64,000 nucleotides of DNA from CAWCCP01 sp963701245 (lineage in GTDB: Bacteria > Patescibacteriota > Saccharimonadia > Saccharimonadales > UBA4665), in the NCBI GenBank assembly GCA_963701245.1, contig OY969576.1:868001-932000 (forward strand). Direction: 5' to 3'. Each line of letters starts with the position of its first letter. Within the stretch, counting starts at the first letter, position 1. A program made the position numbers and the translations under genes. The notes under the pieces are model-generated. The model had not been told where the DNA came from. It was given only the letters and a program-made list of their open reading frames with translations, and ran no database searches. This document shows, piece after piece, positions 51,163 to 60,180 of this stretch.

Positions 51163-52230
51163 TTGATTAGCTTTGTCTGGCCACCCGGTACTAAGTTACC
51201 CGCGGGAACAGGTGGTTCGGAGAATTACACAGTTGGCCAAGTACGCGAATTAATTCGACGCGGTATATCTGCGCAAGTGGTCACAGTTGGGCTTGGTATC
51301 AAAGACGGCAGAAATGAATTTATTGACATCCCCTTTATGTCACTGAAGACGACCGCTATGATTAGTGAACTGGATGGCGTAGTGGTATTCGTGAACGAAG
51401 CGGCGACGGTGCCAACCAAACAGCAAGCGTTTGTCATTATGCATATACCACCGCCCTCAAAAGATAACCTCCGAAGCATTCGTGCGATGTTAGAAAGACG
51501 AACTCTTATTGCAACTAGCAAATATGCCGCCAAGCTATGGTCAGACTACACCGGCATTAAAGATGTGCACATAGCCTACCCCTTTGCCGAACCTTGCTTT
51601 GCCACACAACTACGTCCGGCTAATGTTAGTGGCAACGTACGGATACTATTTGCCGGTAGGTTGAGCGCCCAAAAGGGTATCTACACCTTTTTAGAAATGC
51701 TGCACATGAATAGTATCAGAGACAATCCTAAGCTTGTATTTTCAGTAACAACTGCAGGCTCTGATAAACCGGAAGGGAAAATTATTAAGTACTTAGTTGA
51801 TGCACACCCACATCTAGCAGTTATCCCTGCCCGGAAAACGCCGGTAGAGATGGCGGAGCTGATGTCAGTCCATGACATCGTAGTAATGCCCTCCAATAGT
51901 CAGTACTGGCATGAGACCTTCGGTATAGTGTCAGTCGAAGCTCAGCACTCAGGTGTGATGGTAGTAGCATCAGATGACGGCGGCCTGCCCGAGACCAATT
52001 GCGGAGGTATCATGCTAGTGAAGCCCGACGATCCTGAAGCGATAGCTACTGCGATCAATAAGGCAATCTCGCAAAGACCAATAAGTAAGCAGACAAGGAG
52101 TGGCGCCGCCAACCTATTCACCGTAGAACAGTCTGTCGATAATCTTCTCCAAGTCCTGTTTCCGGCAGACGCACTAACCATTCAGCCCGTAAAAAAGCTC
52201 GTTCTCAAGTCGTCGATAAAGTTGCTCTGA
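51163..52230 (+). CDS. GT4 family glycosyltransferase
   Basis: A 355-residue GT-B glycosyltransferase. It begins ISFVWPPGTKLPAGTGGSEN, containing the sugar-nucleotide GG(S/V)E loop. The C-terminal Rossmann half has FAGRLSAQKG and the donor-site E-x7-E motif as HETFGIVSVEA. TTG 51163 is the only start that fits the fold; an ATG at 51131 is in another frame and stops early, so a small indel near the start is possible. Acceptor unknown; surface glycan synthesis is likely. Confidence 0.82.
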   Translation: MISFVWPPGTKLPAGTGGSENYTVGQVRELIRRGISAQVVTVGLGIKDGRNEFIDIPFMSLKTTAMISELDGVVVFVNEAATVPTKQQAFVIMHIPPPSKDNLRSIRAMLERRTLIATSKYAAKLWSDYTGIKDVHIAYPFAEPCFATQLRPANVSGNVRILFAGRLSAQKGIYTFLEMLHMNSIRDNPKLVFSVTTAGSDKPEGKIIKYLVDAHPHLAVIPARKTPVEMAELMSVHDIVVMPSNSQYWHETFGIVSVEAQHSGVMVVASDDGGLPETNCGGIMLVKPDDPEAIATAINKAISQRPISKQTRSGAANLFTVEQSVDNLLQVLFPADALTIQPVKKLVLKSSIKLL

Positions 52231-52279
52231 GTACAGCCCCAAACTTGGTTCACAAACTCTAGCCACATTATTAATGCTT

Positions 52280-52301
52280 AAAGACCTCTTCGGAAGTCTT
52301 T
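52280..52301 (+). terminator. Terminator of the glycosyltransferase gene
   Basis: AAAGACCTC and GAAGTCTTT pair (one mismatch) around TTCG and are followed by a T-rich tract. Confidence 0.65.
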
Positions 52302-52434
52302 TGTTTTGGTATATTTAGTGCATACCTCCGTTCACTTTTTATGCCGTGTTCATTGGACCTGCCCTATCCATGACGGGCTTACTTATTTGCAGTAAAACGA
52401 CCTATTTTCGAACGACCAATTCCTTTAAGCCATC

Positions 52435-52644
52435 ATGCTGCTGAAGACCAACGTACCATTTAATTATTTTCGGGCAATACTCTGGCTTTGTGGCATTTTA
52501 TTTACAGTTACTCTTTATTATTTTATTGTCCCTAGAATCACATACAGTCCATATGTATTCATGTTTGGCTATTGTTTATTACCCCCTCTCGTTACTTATT
52601 CTTTGAACTACCTTTTATATATTTGTCACAAATTTCTATTTTAA
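52435..52644 (+). CDS. Possible small two-helix membrane protein
   Basis: A 69-residue frame with two hydrophobic segments and aromatic-rich loops. There is no clear ribosome binding site and no recognised family. It may be a chance frame. Confidence 0.25.
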   Translation: MLLKTNVPFNYFRAILWLCGILFTVTLYYFIVPRITYSPYVFMFGYCLLPPLVTYSLNYLLYICHKFLF

Positions 52645-52786
52645 TTGCTGTCTTAGCACTTAGATAGACTGAACGTTTTTAAAAAGATCAAATTTAAAGT
52701 TACGAAGTATGTCTACTAGCCCAGCCACCGAACTAACTTTTAATTCGCAATTGACAGTGACATTACAATAACATTATAATATAAGT

Positions 52787-53008
52787 ATGATTCAAAGCAT
52801 TCAAAAAGTTATTAAAATTGGCACAAGTGGTGGTGTCACAATTCCTGCCAAGGACTTAAAGCGACAAAACATCAAGTTTGGTGATGAAGTTGAGATAATT
52901 GTCCGTCCATTGCATAACATGACTAACAGTGATGAAGCCGTCATTGATACTGCGAAGGAACTTTTAGCGACTTACAAGAATGACTTTGTTAATCTTGCCA
53001 AAAGATGA
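52787..53008 (+). CDS. AbrB/MazE-like antitoxin of a second Doc pair
   Basis: A 73-residue protein with the swapped-hairpin start (QKVIKIGTSGGVTIPAKDLK) and an acidic helical tail. It is related to the antitoxin at 35556 (QKLIQIGSSEGITLSKKDLA). It overlaps the toxin gene by 4 bp. TATAAT-like sequence (TTATAATATAAG) lies just before its ATG, so the message may be almost leaderless. Confidence 0.82.
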   Translation: MIQSIQKVIKIGTSGGVTIPAKDLKRQNIKFGDEVEIIVRPLHNMTNSDEAVIDTAKELLATYKNDFVNLAKR

Positions 53009-53379
53009 CAGTGTTAACGCTCGAACATCTCTTAGAACTTCACGCGCTCGCATTTGAAATTACGGGCGGAAGTCATGGTTTACGTGACCTTGGAAGACTG
53101 GAAGCAGCAATCGCTACTCAGACACAAAACGTTTTTGGCGAAGAACTATACCCATCTGTTAGCGATAAAGCTGCTGCCCTAATAAGGGGAATTATAGCTG
53201 ATCGTCCATTTGTTGACGGCAATAAGCGGACAGCCATGCTCACGGGGCTAACGTTTCTAAGGCTAAATGGAATAAAGTTTTCGTTTAAAGTTGGTGAGAT
53301 TGAAGATTTTGCTGTCGAAATAGAGACTAAGCGTCTTGACGTACCACTAATAGCAAATTGGCTTAATAATCACTGTTGA
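53005..53379 (+). CDS. doc: Doc-type toxin lacking the catalytic His
   Basis: A 124-residue Doc homologue (LLELHALAFEITGGSHGLRD at the N terminus). The Fic/Doc motif is DRPFVDGNKRTA: the catalytic His of H-P-F-x-D-G-N-K-R is Arg here, whereas the copy at 35176 has DHPFVDGNKRTA. The remainder of the motif is intact, so the fold and anion site are kept while EF-Tu phosphorylation would be impaired. Either it is detoxified or it has another role. Confidence 0.82.
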   Translation: MTVLTLEHLLELHALAFEITGGSHGLRDLGRLEAAIATQTQNVFGEELYPSVSDKAAALIRGIIADRPFVDGNKRTAMLTGLTFLRLNGIKFSFKVGEIEDFAVEIETKRLDVPLIANWLNNHC

Positions 53380-53583
53380 CAAGATTTGGCTGAGGTTTGA
53401 TTCATTCATGCCGAGCCAAAAGTATACCTTCAGAATTGAATCCACAAATGCACACTGATAGTACGATATAGCCAGTAAGATTTCGCAACTAATTTCATTA
53501 TTCTTCGTATGTATATACATTTTCTTATTGCAAATGCAAAAGCTTCAGTCTATATTGCTAATCGTTAAATAAGGAGAATATGT

Positions 53584-54108
53584 ATGAAAGTTCATGTACT
53601 ATCAATAAAATTCAAGAGACCAGTATTGGCGATTTGCGTAGCGATCGGTATGACCGTGGCCAGCGTAGGGCTCATTGCAGCACCAGCTTATGCGCTAACT
53701 CTACGCACCATCACTAACGTTCACACCGGCAACATTCTGAATTCGAGTGGCGTAGTTGGCAATGTTGTGGGTGGAGCCAATCCAGTGCCGACCGGATACT
53801 TCGGAAGCTGGTATTTTGATAAACTGCCGACTGGCACAAACCTCTATTTGATCCACCCCGAGAATGACACTAGCTTGTGCCTAACCGCCAGCACAACCCA
53901 GAATCTGGACAAGATCGAGACTTGCGTGAGTGCAGCCAACCAAGAGTGGTACGATTATCTAGTAAGTGGTAGCCAGTATAACATTTACAGTGCAGATGGT
54001 TCTCTACCAGACAACGGTTCCTATCTTGGTGACCCCTCATCATCACATGGGAACCATGCCGTCAACAACACCGGCACTTCCACCGATGACTTATGGACTC
54101 AGGACTAG
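53584..54108 (+). CDS. Secreted beta-trefoil-like surface protein
   Basis: A 174-residue protein with a signal peptide (cut after AYA) and a mature domain containing FDKLPTGTNLYLIHPENDTS, LCLTASTTQNLDKIETCV and NQEWYDYL. The TSLCLTASTTQ block is shared with the duplicates at 45120 and 47366. The pattern (Cys, then Q-x-W-like) suggests a ricin-type lectin repeat. AAGGAG lies 9 bp before ATG. Confidence 0.75.
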   Translation: MKVHVLSIKFKRPVLAICVAIGMTVASVGLIAAPAYALTLRTITNVHTGNILNSSGVVGNVVGGANPVPTGYFGSWYFDKLPTGTNLYLIHPENDTSLCLTASTTQNLDKIETCVSAANQEWYDYLVSGSQYNIYSADGSLPDNGSYLGDPSSSHGNHAVNNTGTSTDDLWTQD

Positions 54109-54131
54109 GGGAGAGTATTGCATAGATTTTT

Positions 54132-54171
54132 GAACTGCGTTACTGATTTAGGAAAACCAGTGACGCAGTTC
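54132..54171. terminator. Long hairpin after the secreted-protein gene
   Basis: GAACTGCGTTACTG and CAGTGACGCAGTTC pair over 14 bp with one mismatch around a 12-base loop. There is no T-run; it may protect the 3' end or act in both directions. Confidence 0.5.
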
Positions 54172-54366
54172 GCATTGAGTTTCCTGATAGGATATGATAG
54201 GGGCTTCAAGTATGGCGCTTTGTTATTGCCCGACACCACTTAAACAGTAGTATTTCTGTGCTACGGGATTGTAGCTTAGACTAAAATTGTATGAATTTCT
54301 ATTGCATTGACTGGTAAGGTATAGTCATCATAAGCATGATAGATAACCAATAAAGGAGGTGTTTTC

Positions 54367-55014
54367 ATGAAGGTAGCTAGTTTGTTGGAAAAGAAATTAA
54401 AATATAAAAGCCTGAGTGCGCTACTAGGCAGCACCTTCGTGTTAGCGCTAACGTTAACGGTTAGCTTGAGTCTGGGGCTCGGAGGCGTTGTCCACGCGGC
54501 AAGTAATTATCCAGAGATATGTGCCCAAAGCGGTAACGGATACTGTCTGAACGACTGGAATGGTAACCCAAATCTTGGTGCTCCGGTCAAAATGTACACC
54601 GCAAAAGTCGCCAATGACGTATTTAGTTGGAGTAGCTTGCCTGGCTACTGCAGTGATGGAGATGTGTCAACAAGCCCAGCTTGTCCGTTTAAGAACGGAA
54701 GTGGCCTCAACACAGAATTTAATGGCGCCCCAATGGTCGAAATTCAGGCAGGTAACGATTTATGTCTTGGGACAGATTCCAGTGGGAATGCCAATCTCGG
54801 TGCCTGCCCGAACCCGAATGGAAAAAGTACCGGCAGTAATATCTGGGTATTAGCAGCTGGCTGTAATCCTTACAACGCCGGGGATTACAGTTTTGTGAAT
54901 GTCTACTGGTCCAATATCGACGGCTCACCGCAGTATTTGATATCGGGTGGTGCTATTGGAGCGCAGGCATATGTACAGGACGGCGTTGCCAGTTGCTGGG
55001 GTGAAAATATATAA
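54367..55014 (+). CDS. Secreted Cys-rich surface protein
   Basis: A 215-residue protein with a long N-terminal signal sequence (cut after VHA) and eight or more Cys. The mature part starts NYPEICAQSGNGYCLNDWNG, similar to AQICVSNGSTNACVNAWDGG of the protein at 39870, and ends CNPYNAGDYSFVNVYWSN...GVASCW. It is a larger member of the same family. AAAGGAGGTG precedes ATG. Confidence 0.72.
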   Translation: MKVASLLEKKLKYKSLSALLGSTFVLALTLTVSLSLGLGGVVHAASNYPEICAQSGNGYCLNDWNGNPNLGAPVKMYTAKVANDVFSWSSLPGYCSDGDVSTSPACPFKNGSGLNTEFNGAPMVEIQAGNDLCLGTDSSGNANLGACPNPNGKSTGSNIWVLAAGCNPYNAGDYSFVNVYWSNIDGSPQYLISGGAIGAQAYVQDGVASCWGENI

Positions 55015-55065
55015 AACGAAATTAAGAGACAGCCTGGATAAGTTCTAAACAGGTGTCGATTAAGC

Positions 55066-55099
55066 AAGAAAGAACCATCTGGATTGGTGGTTCTTTCTT
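55066..55099. terminator. Perfect 12-bp hairpin terminator
   Basis: AAGAAAGAACCA and TGGTTCTTTCTT pair perfectly around TCTGGATTGG. The same hairpin type occurs at 61411. It closes the secreted-protein gene. Confidence 0.8.
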
Positions 55100-55120
55100 A
55101 TTTATAGTCTTTGGAGGAAC

Positions 55121-55285
55121 TAAAAATGGTTATTTGTTATAGATGAACACTCGATGATCGCTTTGCTTAGACAATTTTCCAAGATTTTTATAAATGCAAG
55201 ATAGATTGAAGCTTCTTCGAAAAGTTTAGATCGAATAAGATCCGGGAGTTAATTTTTATGTTGAGGATGGAGAAAACTTAAGATT
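55121..55285 (-). pseudogene. Decayed PLD-like gene, N-terminal part
   Basis: On the minus strand: LSFLHPQHKN, a stop, LPDLIRSKLFEEASIYLAFI then KILENCLSKAIIECSSIT. It aligns with SPDLLASSLYDESTFYPTFL then KDLNKCHSELIIECPFIT of the protein at 31411. About 80% of bases match the copy at 61450-61640, judged by eye. Confidence 0.6.
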
Positions 55286-55651
55286 TTCCCCTTGTATCGT
55301 AAACACAGCTCCCTACTTCGGTAGCTGGGGTTACAATATTGGTGGTATGGAGGACGATCTGGTTTTCCTTGGGAGACGCTCAGGTAGCGCCATCTCTTGC
55401 GGGAGAGTATCGCTTCCTAACATCAGCTGGTAACAATCAATTATGAGGTTATTGAGAAAACCCCGACTGTTTTGTATCTGTTCTGAGCGTAAATAGTACT
55501 ACAGAACAAATACCTGCCGAGGCCTTTCTACAGTCCATAAGGAACAAGGCTATTGTATCGCTGTGCACCTTCTTCGGGAAGTGCCGCCACCATACCTGTA
55601 TTCAATACGATTAACCTGGGGCTCTGTTTTTGGAGCTGGAGGAATATTTTT

Positions 55652-56644
55652 ATGCGCTATTTTCTTGGGTGTGATGTCTGCAAAAGCAAGGTGGATGTTG
55701 CGTTAGTGAGCGAACAAGGTGCGGGCAGCTTGTTGTGGTCAGATAAAATACCTAACGATGTGAGTTCGCTTGCTACGTATCTTCTGACGGTCGGAGGCAA
55801 TTACGCCAACGACGAGTTTACATGTGTAGTGGAAGATACGGCCTGTTACCATCACCCGTTACTTGAGGCCTGCGAACTTACCAACATTCCATGCCGGGTG
55901 TACAACCCCATCCTCACCAAACAAGGCATTAAAGGCTCGGTGCGCGGCAAGAAAACTGACAAGACGGATGCAATACTGATCGCTCGGCTAGGACTTCGCG
56001 GCGAAGGTCGGTTGCATACACCGGAACCGTACCGGACAACGAGGTATGCTGCCCGAGCACAGCAAAGACTCGGTGATCTATCTGGCTCAGTCAAGCGCTA
56101 CCAACAACACATTGAAAGCGTGCTCGAAGATGAGCTAACGGTAGAAGCAAAAGAGTTGCTAACCGCCATCCAAGAACAGTTTACCGCTGCTCGAAAGCAG
56201 TTCATTACCGACACGGCAGCAACTGCGCCGCCCGACCTTATGAAGCGGCTACAAACAATCCCCGGTGTTGGTCCGTACATTGCTGCCAGCATTATTGGTG
56301 AGATACAGGACATGAGTCGCTTCAGTACCGCCAAGCAGCTTATTGCTTTCGCCGGACTAGATCCGAAGATTAGACAAAGTGGGCATAGCCTGAACAGCAC
56401 CGGCAGACTTACCAAACGAGGTTCAAGTTATCTCAGGCGAAGCTTGTTTATCTCGGCAAGCATCGCCAGACGGTACGATCCCTACTTCAACGCCTTGTAC
56501 GAGAAGAAGCGGTCAGAGGGTAAAACCTACAAAGTAGCTGTTTGCGTCGTTGCGCGGAAGATGACGGCGATTGTCCGAGCAGTATGGTTAAGCGAGACGG
56601 ATTACGACAGTAAATTTTGGCTGTCGCAAAGTGCCATGTCTTAG
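55652..56644 (+). CDS. IS110-family transposase
   Basis: I choose ATG 55652, since GGAGG lies 11 bp before it. The ~330-residue product has the DEDD RuvC-like domain (D in FLGCDVCKSKVDVAL, E in VVEDTACYHHPL, D-x2-D in KKTDKTDAILIARLG) and the C-terminal Tnp_20 domain (LQTIPGVGPYIAASIIGEI, LIAFAGLDP) with the catalytic Ser in KRGSSYLRRSLF. IS110 elements lack terminal inverted repeats and use a flanking non-coding RNA; ends cannot be fixed here. The ~100 bp before the gene may hold that RNA. Confidence 0.9.
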   Translation: MRYFLGCDVCKSKVDVALVSEQGAGSLLWSDKIPNDVSSLATYLLTVGGNYANDEFTCVVEDTACYHHPLLEACELTNIPCRVYNPILTKQGIKGSVRGKKTDKTDAILIARLGLRGEGRLHTPEPYRTTRYAARAQQRLGDLSGSVKRYQQHIESVLEDELTVEAKELLTAIQEQFTAARKQFITDTAATAPPDLMKRLQTIPGVGPYIAASIIGEIQDMSRFSTAKQLIAFAGLDPKIRQSGHSLNSTGRLTKRGSSYLRRSLFISASIARRYDPYFNALYEKKRSEGKTYKVAVCVVARKMTAIVRAVWLSETDYDSKFWLSQSAMS

Positions 56645-57171
56645 ATGGTGCTCTCGCTAGAAGGTAATAACTCAACAGCAATTGCCAACATACGCGCCAA
56701 TTCCTGTGGTGCGTCGGATGCCATTGGGTAGAGATTGTAGTCAAGAACTGCACGTGCAAAAGCAGCATCGCCTGGATCATTGGAACACCCGAATTCGACG
56801 CCGTTTAACTGTTCAGGGTAGCGGTCTCTACGATCTACTACGTAGCTGGCTGGGTATGCTATACCTCTTTCCGCAAATGCTACGAATATTCCGTTGCCAT
56901 CACGACCATTATCTGAGCTAGGGGCTATATTACCGTCAACGAAGAATACGTTAGCCGCATTTAACATTCCCGTGCCATCGGGTGTATATCCGGCCAACTC
57001 ATGCCTTACTGCCCCCATGGTTGCAAGTCTCCCTACAACGGGAACACTTGCTTTGCGCAGTAGTAGGTCGATGCTTGCATACTTGCCATCGCTATCTTCT
57101 ATTACCAATGCCCGTAAGCCTTCGAAAGCTTCCGATGAACTCACACCTGTCATAAGTTTATTAAAACACAA
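56641..57171 (-). CDS. Hypothetical protein
   Basis: Up to 176 residues; ATG 57153 (MTGVSSSEAF) is the likelier start. It is soluble, mixed alpha/beta, with no recognised motif (VDGNIAPSSDNGRDGNGIFV is its most distinctive part). Its stop overlaps the last bases of the IS110 transposase frame, so the insertion may have trimmed the 3' end. Function unknown. Confidence 0.45.
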   Translation of the reverse strand: MCFNKLMTGVSSSEAFEGLRALVIEDSDGKYASIDLLLRKASVPVVGRLATMGAVRHELAGYTPDGTGMLNAANVFFVDGNIAPSSDNGRDGNGIFVAFAERGIAYPASYVVDRRDRYPEQLNGVEFGCSNDPGDAAFARAVLDYNLYPMASDAPQELARMLAIAVELLPSSESTI

Positions 57172-57598
57172 AACAACTTCATACGGAATAGCCGGTTGGA
57201 TGGGGCATCTTAGCTTTGGGGAATAAGCTACCGCAAAAAAACTATTGACTTACTATATGAGGTCTCCCCTAGCGTTTTTGCTGCTGTGGCCGCAACTATT
57301 GTAGACATTGCCGTTACTGCAGCATTTGAAACCCGTACAGGTAGGTTATTGCACATGGAAGCGTTTGCGGGGCACGCCCGACCCATTAGATTTTGCATAG
57401 GGAGTAGCATCAAGTGCTCATTCGGGAGAGGTAACACCAGCATTTAGAAATGAACCGTCATGTGCTCCTCAATCTGCATAGACAAGATAGACTCTCAGGT
57501 GTAATGGCTAAATTGGCTTTTATACTGTACAAAATCGCCAGCCAATCCATTAACGGTATGGATATATTGCAACCGCTTAAATGTGATCGATTTAAGAG
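57172..57598. other. Intergenic region of about 430 bp with an unassigned frame
   Basis: On the plus strand 57230-57447 is open (IDLLYEVSPSVFAAVAATIV then DIAVTAAFETRTGRLLHMEA) but has no start codon. It could be the end of a lost gene. The antisense frame is not convincing. Nothing else is seen. Confidence 0.3.
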
Positions 57599-59632
57599 CT
57601 AGTTTAACGTAAAGGTTAGCCCGTTCATCGGGAAAGTTTCGTTACCGCTAGTAGAGCAAACCTCAACGCCGTACTCTAACTGTGTTGGTATGTCAGTCGA
57701 TTTGGCATAACCATTAGCCACCTCCCACTGGTATATTGCGAGAATGTCAAGGGAGCCCGACGCAACCTGCGAATCTCTGAAGAAAATGTACTCACAACTC
57801 GACTCAGTGGCAGCCGAACAATTGCTGCCTAACGCTAAGAAGTGATAAGCTACACCGTCTATCATGGCTGCCTGGGAGTCACTAGACGCACCCCCGCCTA
57901 CGCAGTCATTTTGACTAGCTCCTGGCTCGGCACAGCTTCCCCAATAATCTTCACTACCCGCCCATTGGTTCCAGACCATAGTCTCGTTAGACCAGTTATC
58001 TGTCCATAGGTCATAGGCAGCATCCCAAGAACCAGCTGATGGATAGGCCTCTGAGAATGTTGAAGAAATTGAATTCCATTGAGCTATGGTTTTAGTAGAT
58101 GGATTGTCTCGGCCACCAACGTCATACTCTGTATCTGGGTATGTTTCAACCTGTCCACCATTGTCTGGTTGGTTAGAAACCGCGTACCACGATGAAGCAC
58201 TACAGACATTGATTGTCTGCGGGCCATGCGAACCGCTCCAAGCGTCATTGTTCACCCAGTAATACTGGCTGCCGTCACTTGGATCTGTATTGTCAGTGTC
58301 ATCAGCACCGCTTGAAGAAAATATAGGGTTGGTACAAGTACTGGTGGTACCGCCGCCGCCAACACCTGCGGGTTGCACGGTAATGGTAGTCGAACTATTG
58401 GCACTTCCTCCCGAACCGATACAAGTAATGGTGTAAGAAGTGGTCTGAGTCAGATTTCCAGTAGACACTGAACCACTGGTCGCCTCGGACCCTGACCAGC
58501 CACCCGATGCAGTACATGTAGTAGCGTTTTGCGATGTCCAGTTTAGAGTAGCTGCTTGGCCCGACTGAATGCTAGTTGGTGAGGCAGTTAGAGTAACCAC
58601 TGGAGCTGCTGCTTGGCTAGAGTAAGATAGGGTTAGACTTACGAGTGATGGAGTAACGTTTGTATTTGTCGTAGTCAGGGTAGCCATAATTTGTATGTAG
58701 CGTGTCTGTGCTGCAGTGGAAATTGTAGATATATTTGACCAAGTAGACCAAGTAGAATTATTTGTACTGGTTCGGTATTGATAGCTTATGGAAGTACCTG
58801 TAGGAAGATTGCTGACGGGCGTTATAGAGTTCCACTGAGAGCTTGCCAAAGCATCAAAATCTAAGGTTTCGGATCCGCTTGTGTTATATGACACTACACC
58901 GCTGTTAGTCGGTTGACCGTAGACATTCATCGCATAAAGCGCGTAACCGATTGACTTAGCTCGCTTTGTTCCATACATACGAACATAACGACCTGTAGCA
59001 TTTATACCAGTAATGTCTTTTATCCCTCCGGCGCCAGTAGTTGTAGAGAACACACTTTGCCAGGTTGTGCCATTATTTGATACTTGAATCTGGTAGGCTT
59101 TAGCATAGTTTGGCATCCATTTAACTTTGACTTCAGTAATGTTGTAGGTTTTGCCAAGGTCAATTTGCGCCCACTGAGGATTACTAGATTTAGATAACCA
59201 ATAGGTCCCTGCATTCTCGTCATCTATTGCCTTACAAGGGTGTAAGGTGCTCGCAGTTGACGAACAGGAGGTTGGCTTAAACGCAGCAATATCTGTTGTT
59301 GGAGAAGCGCCTAGAGGCTTTGGCTTGTTTGCTACTGTAGCACTGGTTTTTTGAGCTAAACTAACGACGTTGTTGCTAACACTCACGTTACTTAAGGTAC
59401 CTGCGTTCCAATCGGCATTCGTAGACCAGACTTTGGTAAGGGCCGGGGTGCTCGCATTCGATGCCACCAAAGTCATCACTCCAAGCACTGCGAGTAAAGC
59501 AATGACCGCAAATTGAGTTGGTCGATTTTTTAAGCTAATGCCCGACTTTGTTGGTCTGCCACCGTCTACAACAATTCCATCAACAGCATGCTCGGCGTCA
59601 TGCTGATGACTTTTTTTATGTATTCCTAACAT
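57599..59632 (-). CDS. Anchored surface protein: F5/8 type C, Ig-like and GH12-like domains
   Basis: A 677-residue protein. It has a His/Lys-rich cytoplasmic N terminus and one transmembrane anchor at about residues 40-60. An F5/8 type C (discoidin) domain spans about 110-245 (AIDDENAGTYWLSKSSNPQW). An Ig-like domain follows at about 345-420 (LNWTSQNATTCTASGGWSG), with a Gly-rich linker. The C-terminal ~240 residues resemble a GH12-type jelly roll: WNQWAG preceded by NETMV at the nucleophile region and LEYGVEVCSTSG at the acid/base region. GH12 enzymes cut beta-1,4-glucans or xyloglucan. The GH12 assignment rests on motif positions only; a lectin-like use of the fold is possible. Confidence 0.68.
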   Translation of the reverse strand: MLGIHKKSHQHDAEHAVDGIVVDGGRPTKSGISLKNRPTQFAVIALLAVLGVMTLVASNASTPALTKVWSTNADWNAGTLSNVSVSNNVVSLAQKTSATVANKPKPLGASPTTDIAAFKPTSCSSTASTLHPCKAIDDENAGTYWLSKSSNPQWAQIDLGKTYNITEVKVKWMPNYAKAYQIQVSNNGTTWQSVFSTTTGAGGIKDITGINATGRYVRMYGTKRAKSIGYALYAMNVYGQPTNSGVVSYNTSGSETLDFDALASSQWNSITPVSNLPTGTSISYQYRTSTNNSTWSTWSNISTISTAAQTRYIQIMATLTTTNTNVTPSLVSLTLSYSSQAAAPVVTLTASPTSIQSGQAATLNWTSQNATTCTASGGWSGSEATSGSVSTGNLTQTTSYTITCIGSGGSANSSTTITVQPAGVGGGGTTSTCTNPIFSSSGADDTDNTDPSDGSQYYWVNNDAWSGSHGPQTINVCSASSWYAVSNQPDNGGQVETYPDTEYDVGGRDNPSTKTIAQWNSISSTFSEAYPSAGSWDAAYDLWTDNWSNETMVWNQWAGSEDYWGSCAEPGASQNDCVGGGASSDSQAAMIDGVAYHFLALGSNCSAATESSCEYIFFRDSQVASGSLDILAIYQWEVANGYAKSTDIPTQLEYGVEVCSTSGNETFPMNGLTFTLN

Positions 59633-59977
59633 TTTTATGCCTTATATTTTTGTTGTTGATAAATATACACTGTGTTAAATATCTCACAGATCAGCTCTAA
59701 GTCAAAACAATTGTAATCGCCTATACTAATTATCCACAATTAAATTTTTGTTGCTTAGATGCGAGCCTACAGTTTTTTAAGTACAGCGACCTACCAAGAC
59801 ACAACCTGTCAACATTCAATCAGGCAGCATAATTTACAACTAGCAAGGTTTTAACACTGAACAATATGACCTGTCAGACAATTTTACCCCGTTAATTTTT
59901 AAGCAGCTATGCTGCACGATATATCCTTTGAGATTCCTCCAAAAACAAATGATTATGCCGAAGCTAGTGCGTGATCG
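59633..59977. other. Intergenic region of about 345 bp
   Basis: AT-rich. It would hold the promoter of the surface-protein gene. No open frame, repeat or RNA gene is recognised. Confidence 0.45.
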
Positions 59978-60020
59978 TTGACATAGTATACTCATAAATG
60001 TATATTCTAAAGTATACATT
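59978..60020 (+). promoter_or_regulatory. Promoter and palindromic operator of the TetR operon
   Basis: TTGACA (59978-59983), 17 bp, TATATT (60001-60006). A perfect inverted repeat AATGTATA (59997-60004) and TATACATT (60013-60020) with an 8-bp spacer covers the -10 box. The position is ideal for repression by the TetR protein encoded two genes later. Confidence 0.75.
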
Positions 60021-60036
60021 AAACGAAAGGGTACTA

Positions 60037-60180
60037 ATGTCTCTACATATCGGAATTATAATCATCGCTGTTTTGGTCATTTGCAGACTGGCATTATTTT
60101 TTGTAAAAGGCTCTGGGCCGTTAGCAGTTGTAGTTAAGGCTATCGGTGAGGCTATTAAGACGCAAGGCAAATTACTATGA
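60037..60180 (+). CDS. Small single-pass membrane protein
   Basis: I choose ATG 60037, with AAAGGG 8 bp upstream; the longer frame runs through the operator. The 47-residue product has one hydrophobic helix (HIGIIIIAVLVICRLALFFV) and an amphipathic tail. It overlaps the TetR gene by 4 bp. It may assist the membrane protein at 60756; no family is recognised. Confidence 0.6.
   Translation: MSLHIGIIIIAVLVICRLALFFVKGSGPLAVVVKAIGEAIKTQGKLL

Noticed and set aside
55553..55651. Extension of the IS110 transposase frame upstream of ATG 55652
   Set aside because: The extension has no family similarity, while GGAGG precedes the ATG at 55652 at suitable spacing; the stretch more likely belongs to the element's non-coding end.
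57228..57443. 71-codon minus-strand frame
   Set aside because: Low-quality composition; the opposite strand is a more protein-like open frame, although it too lacks a start.
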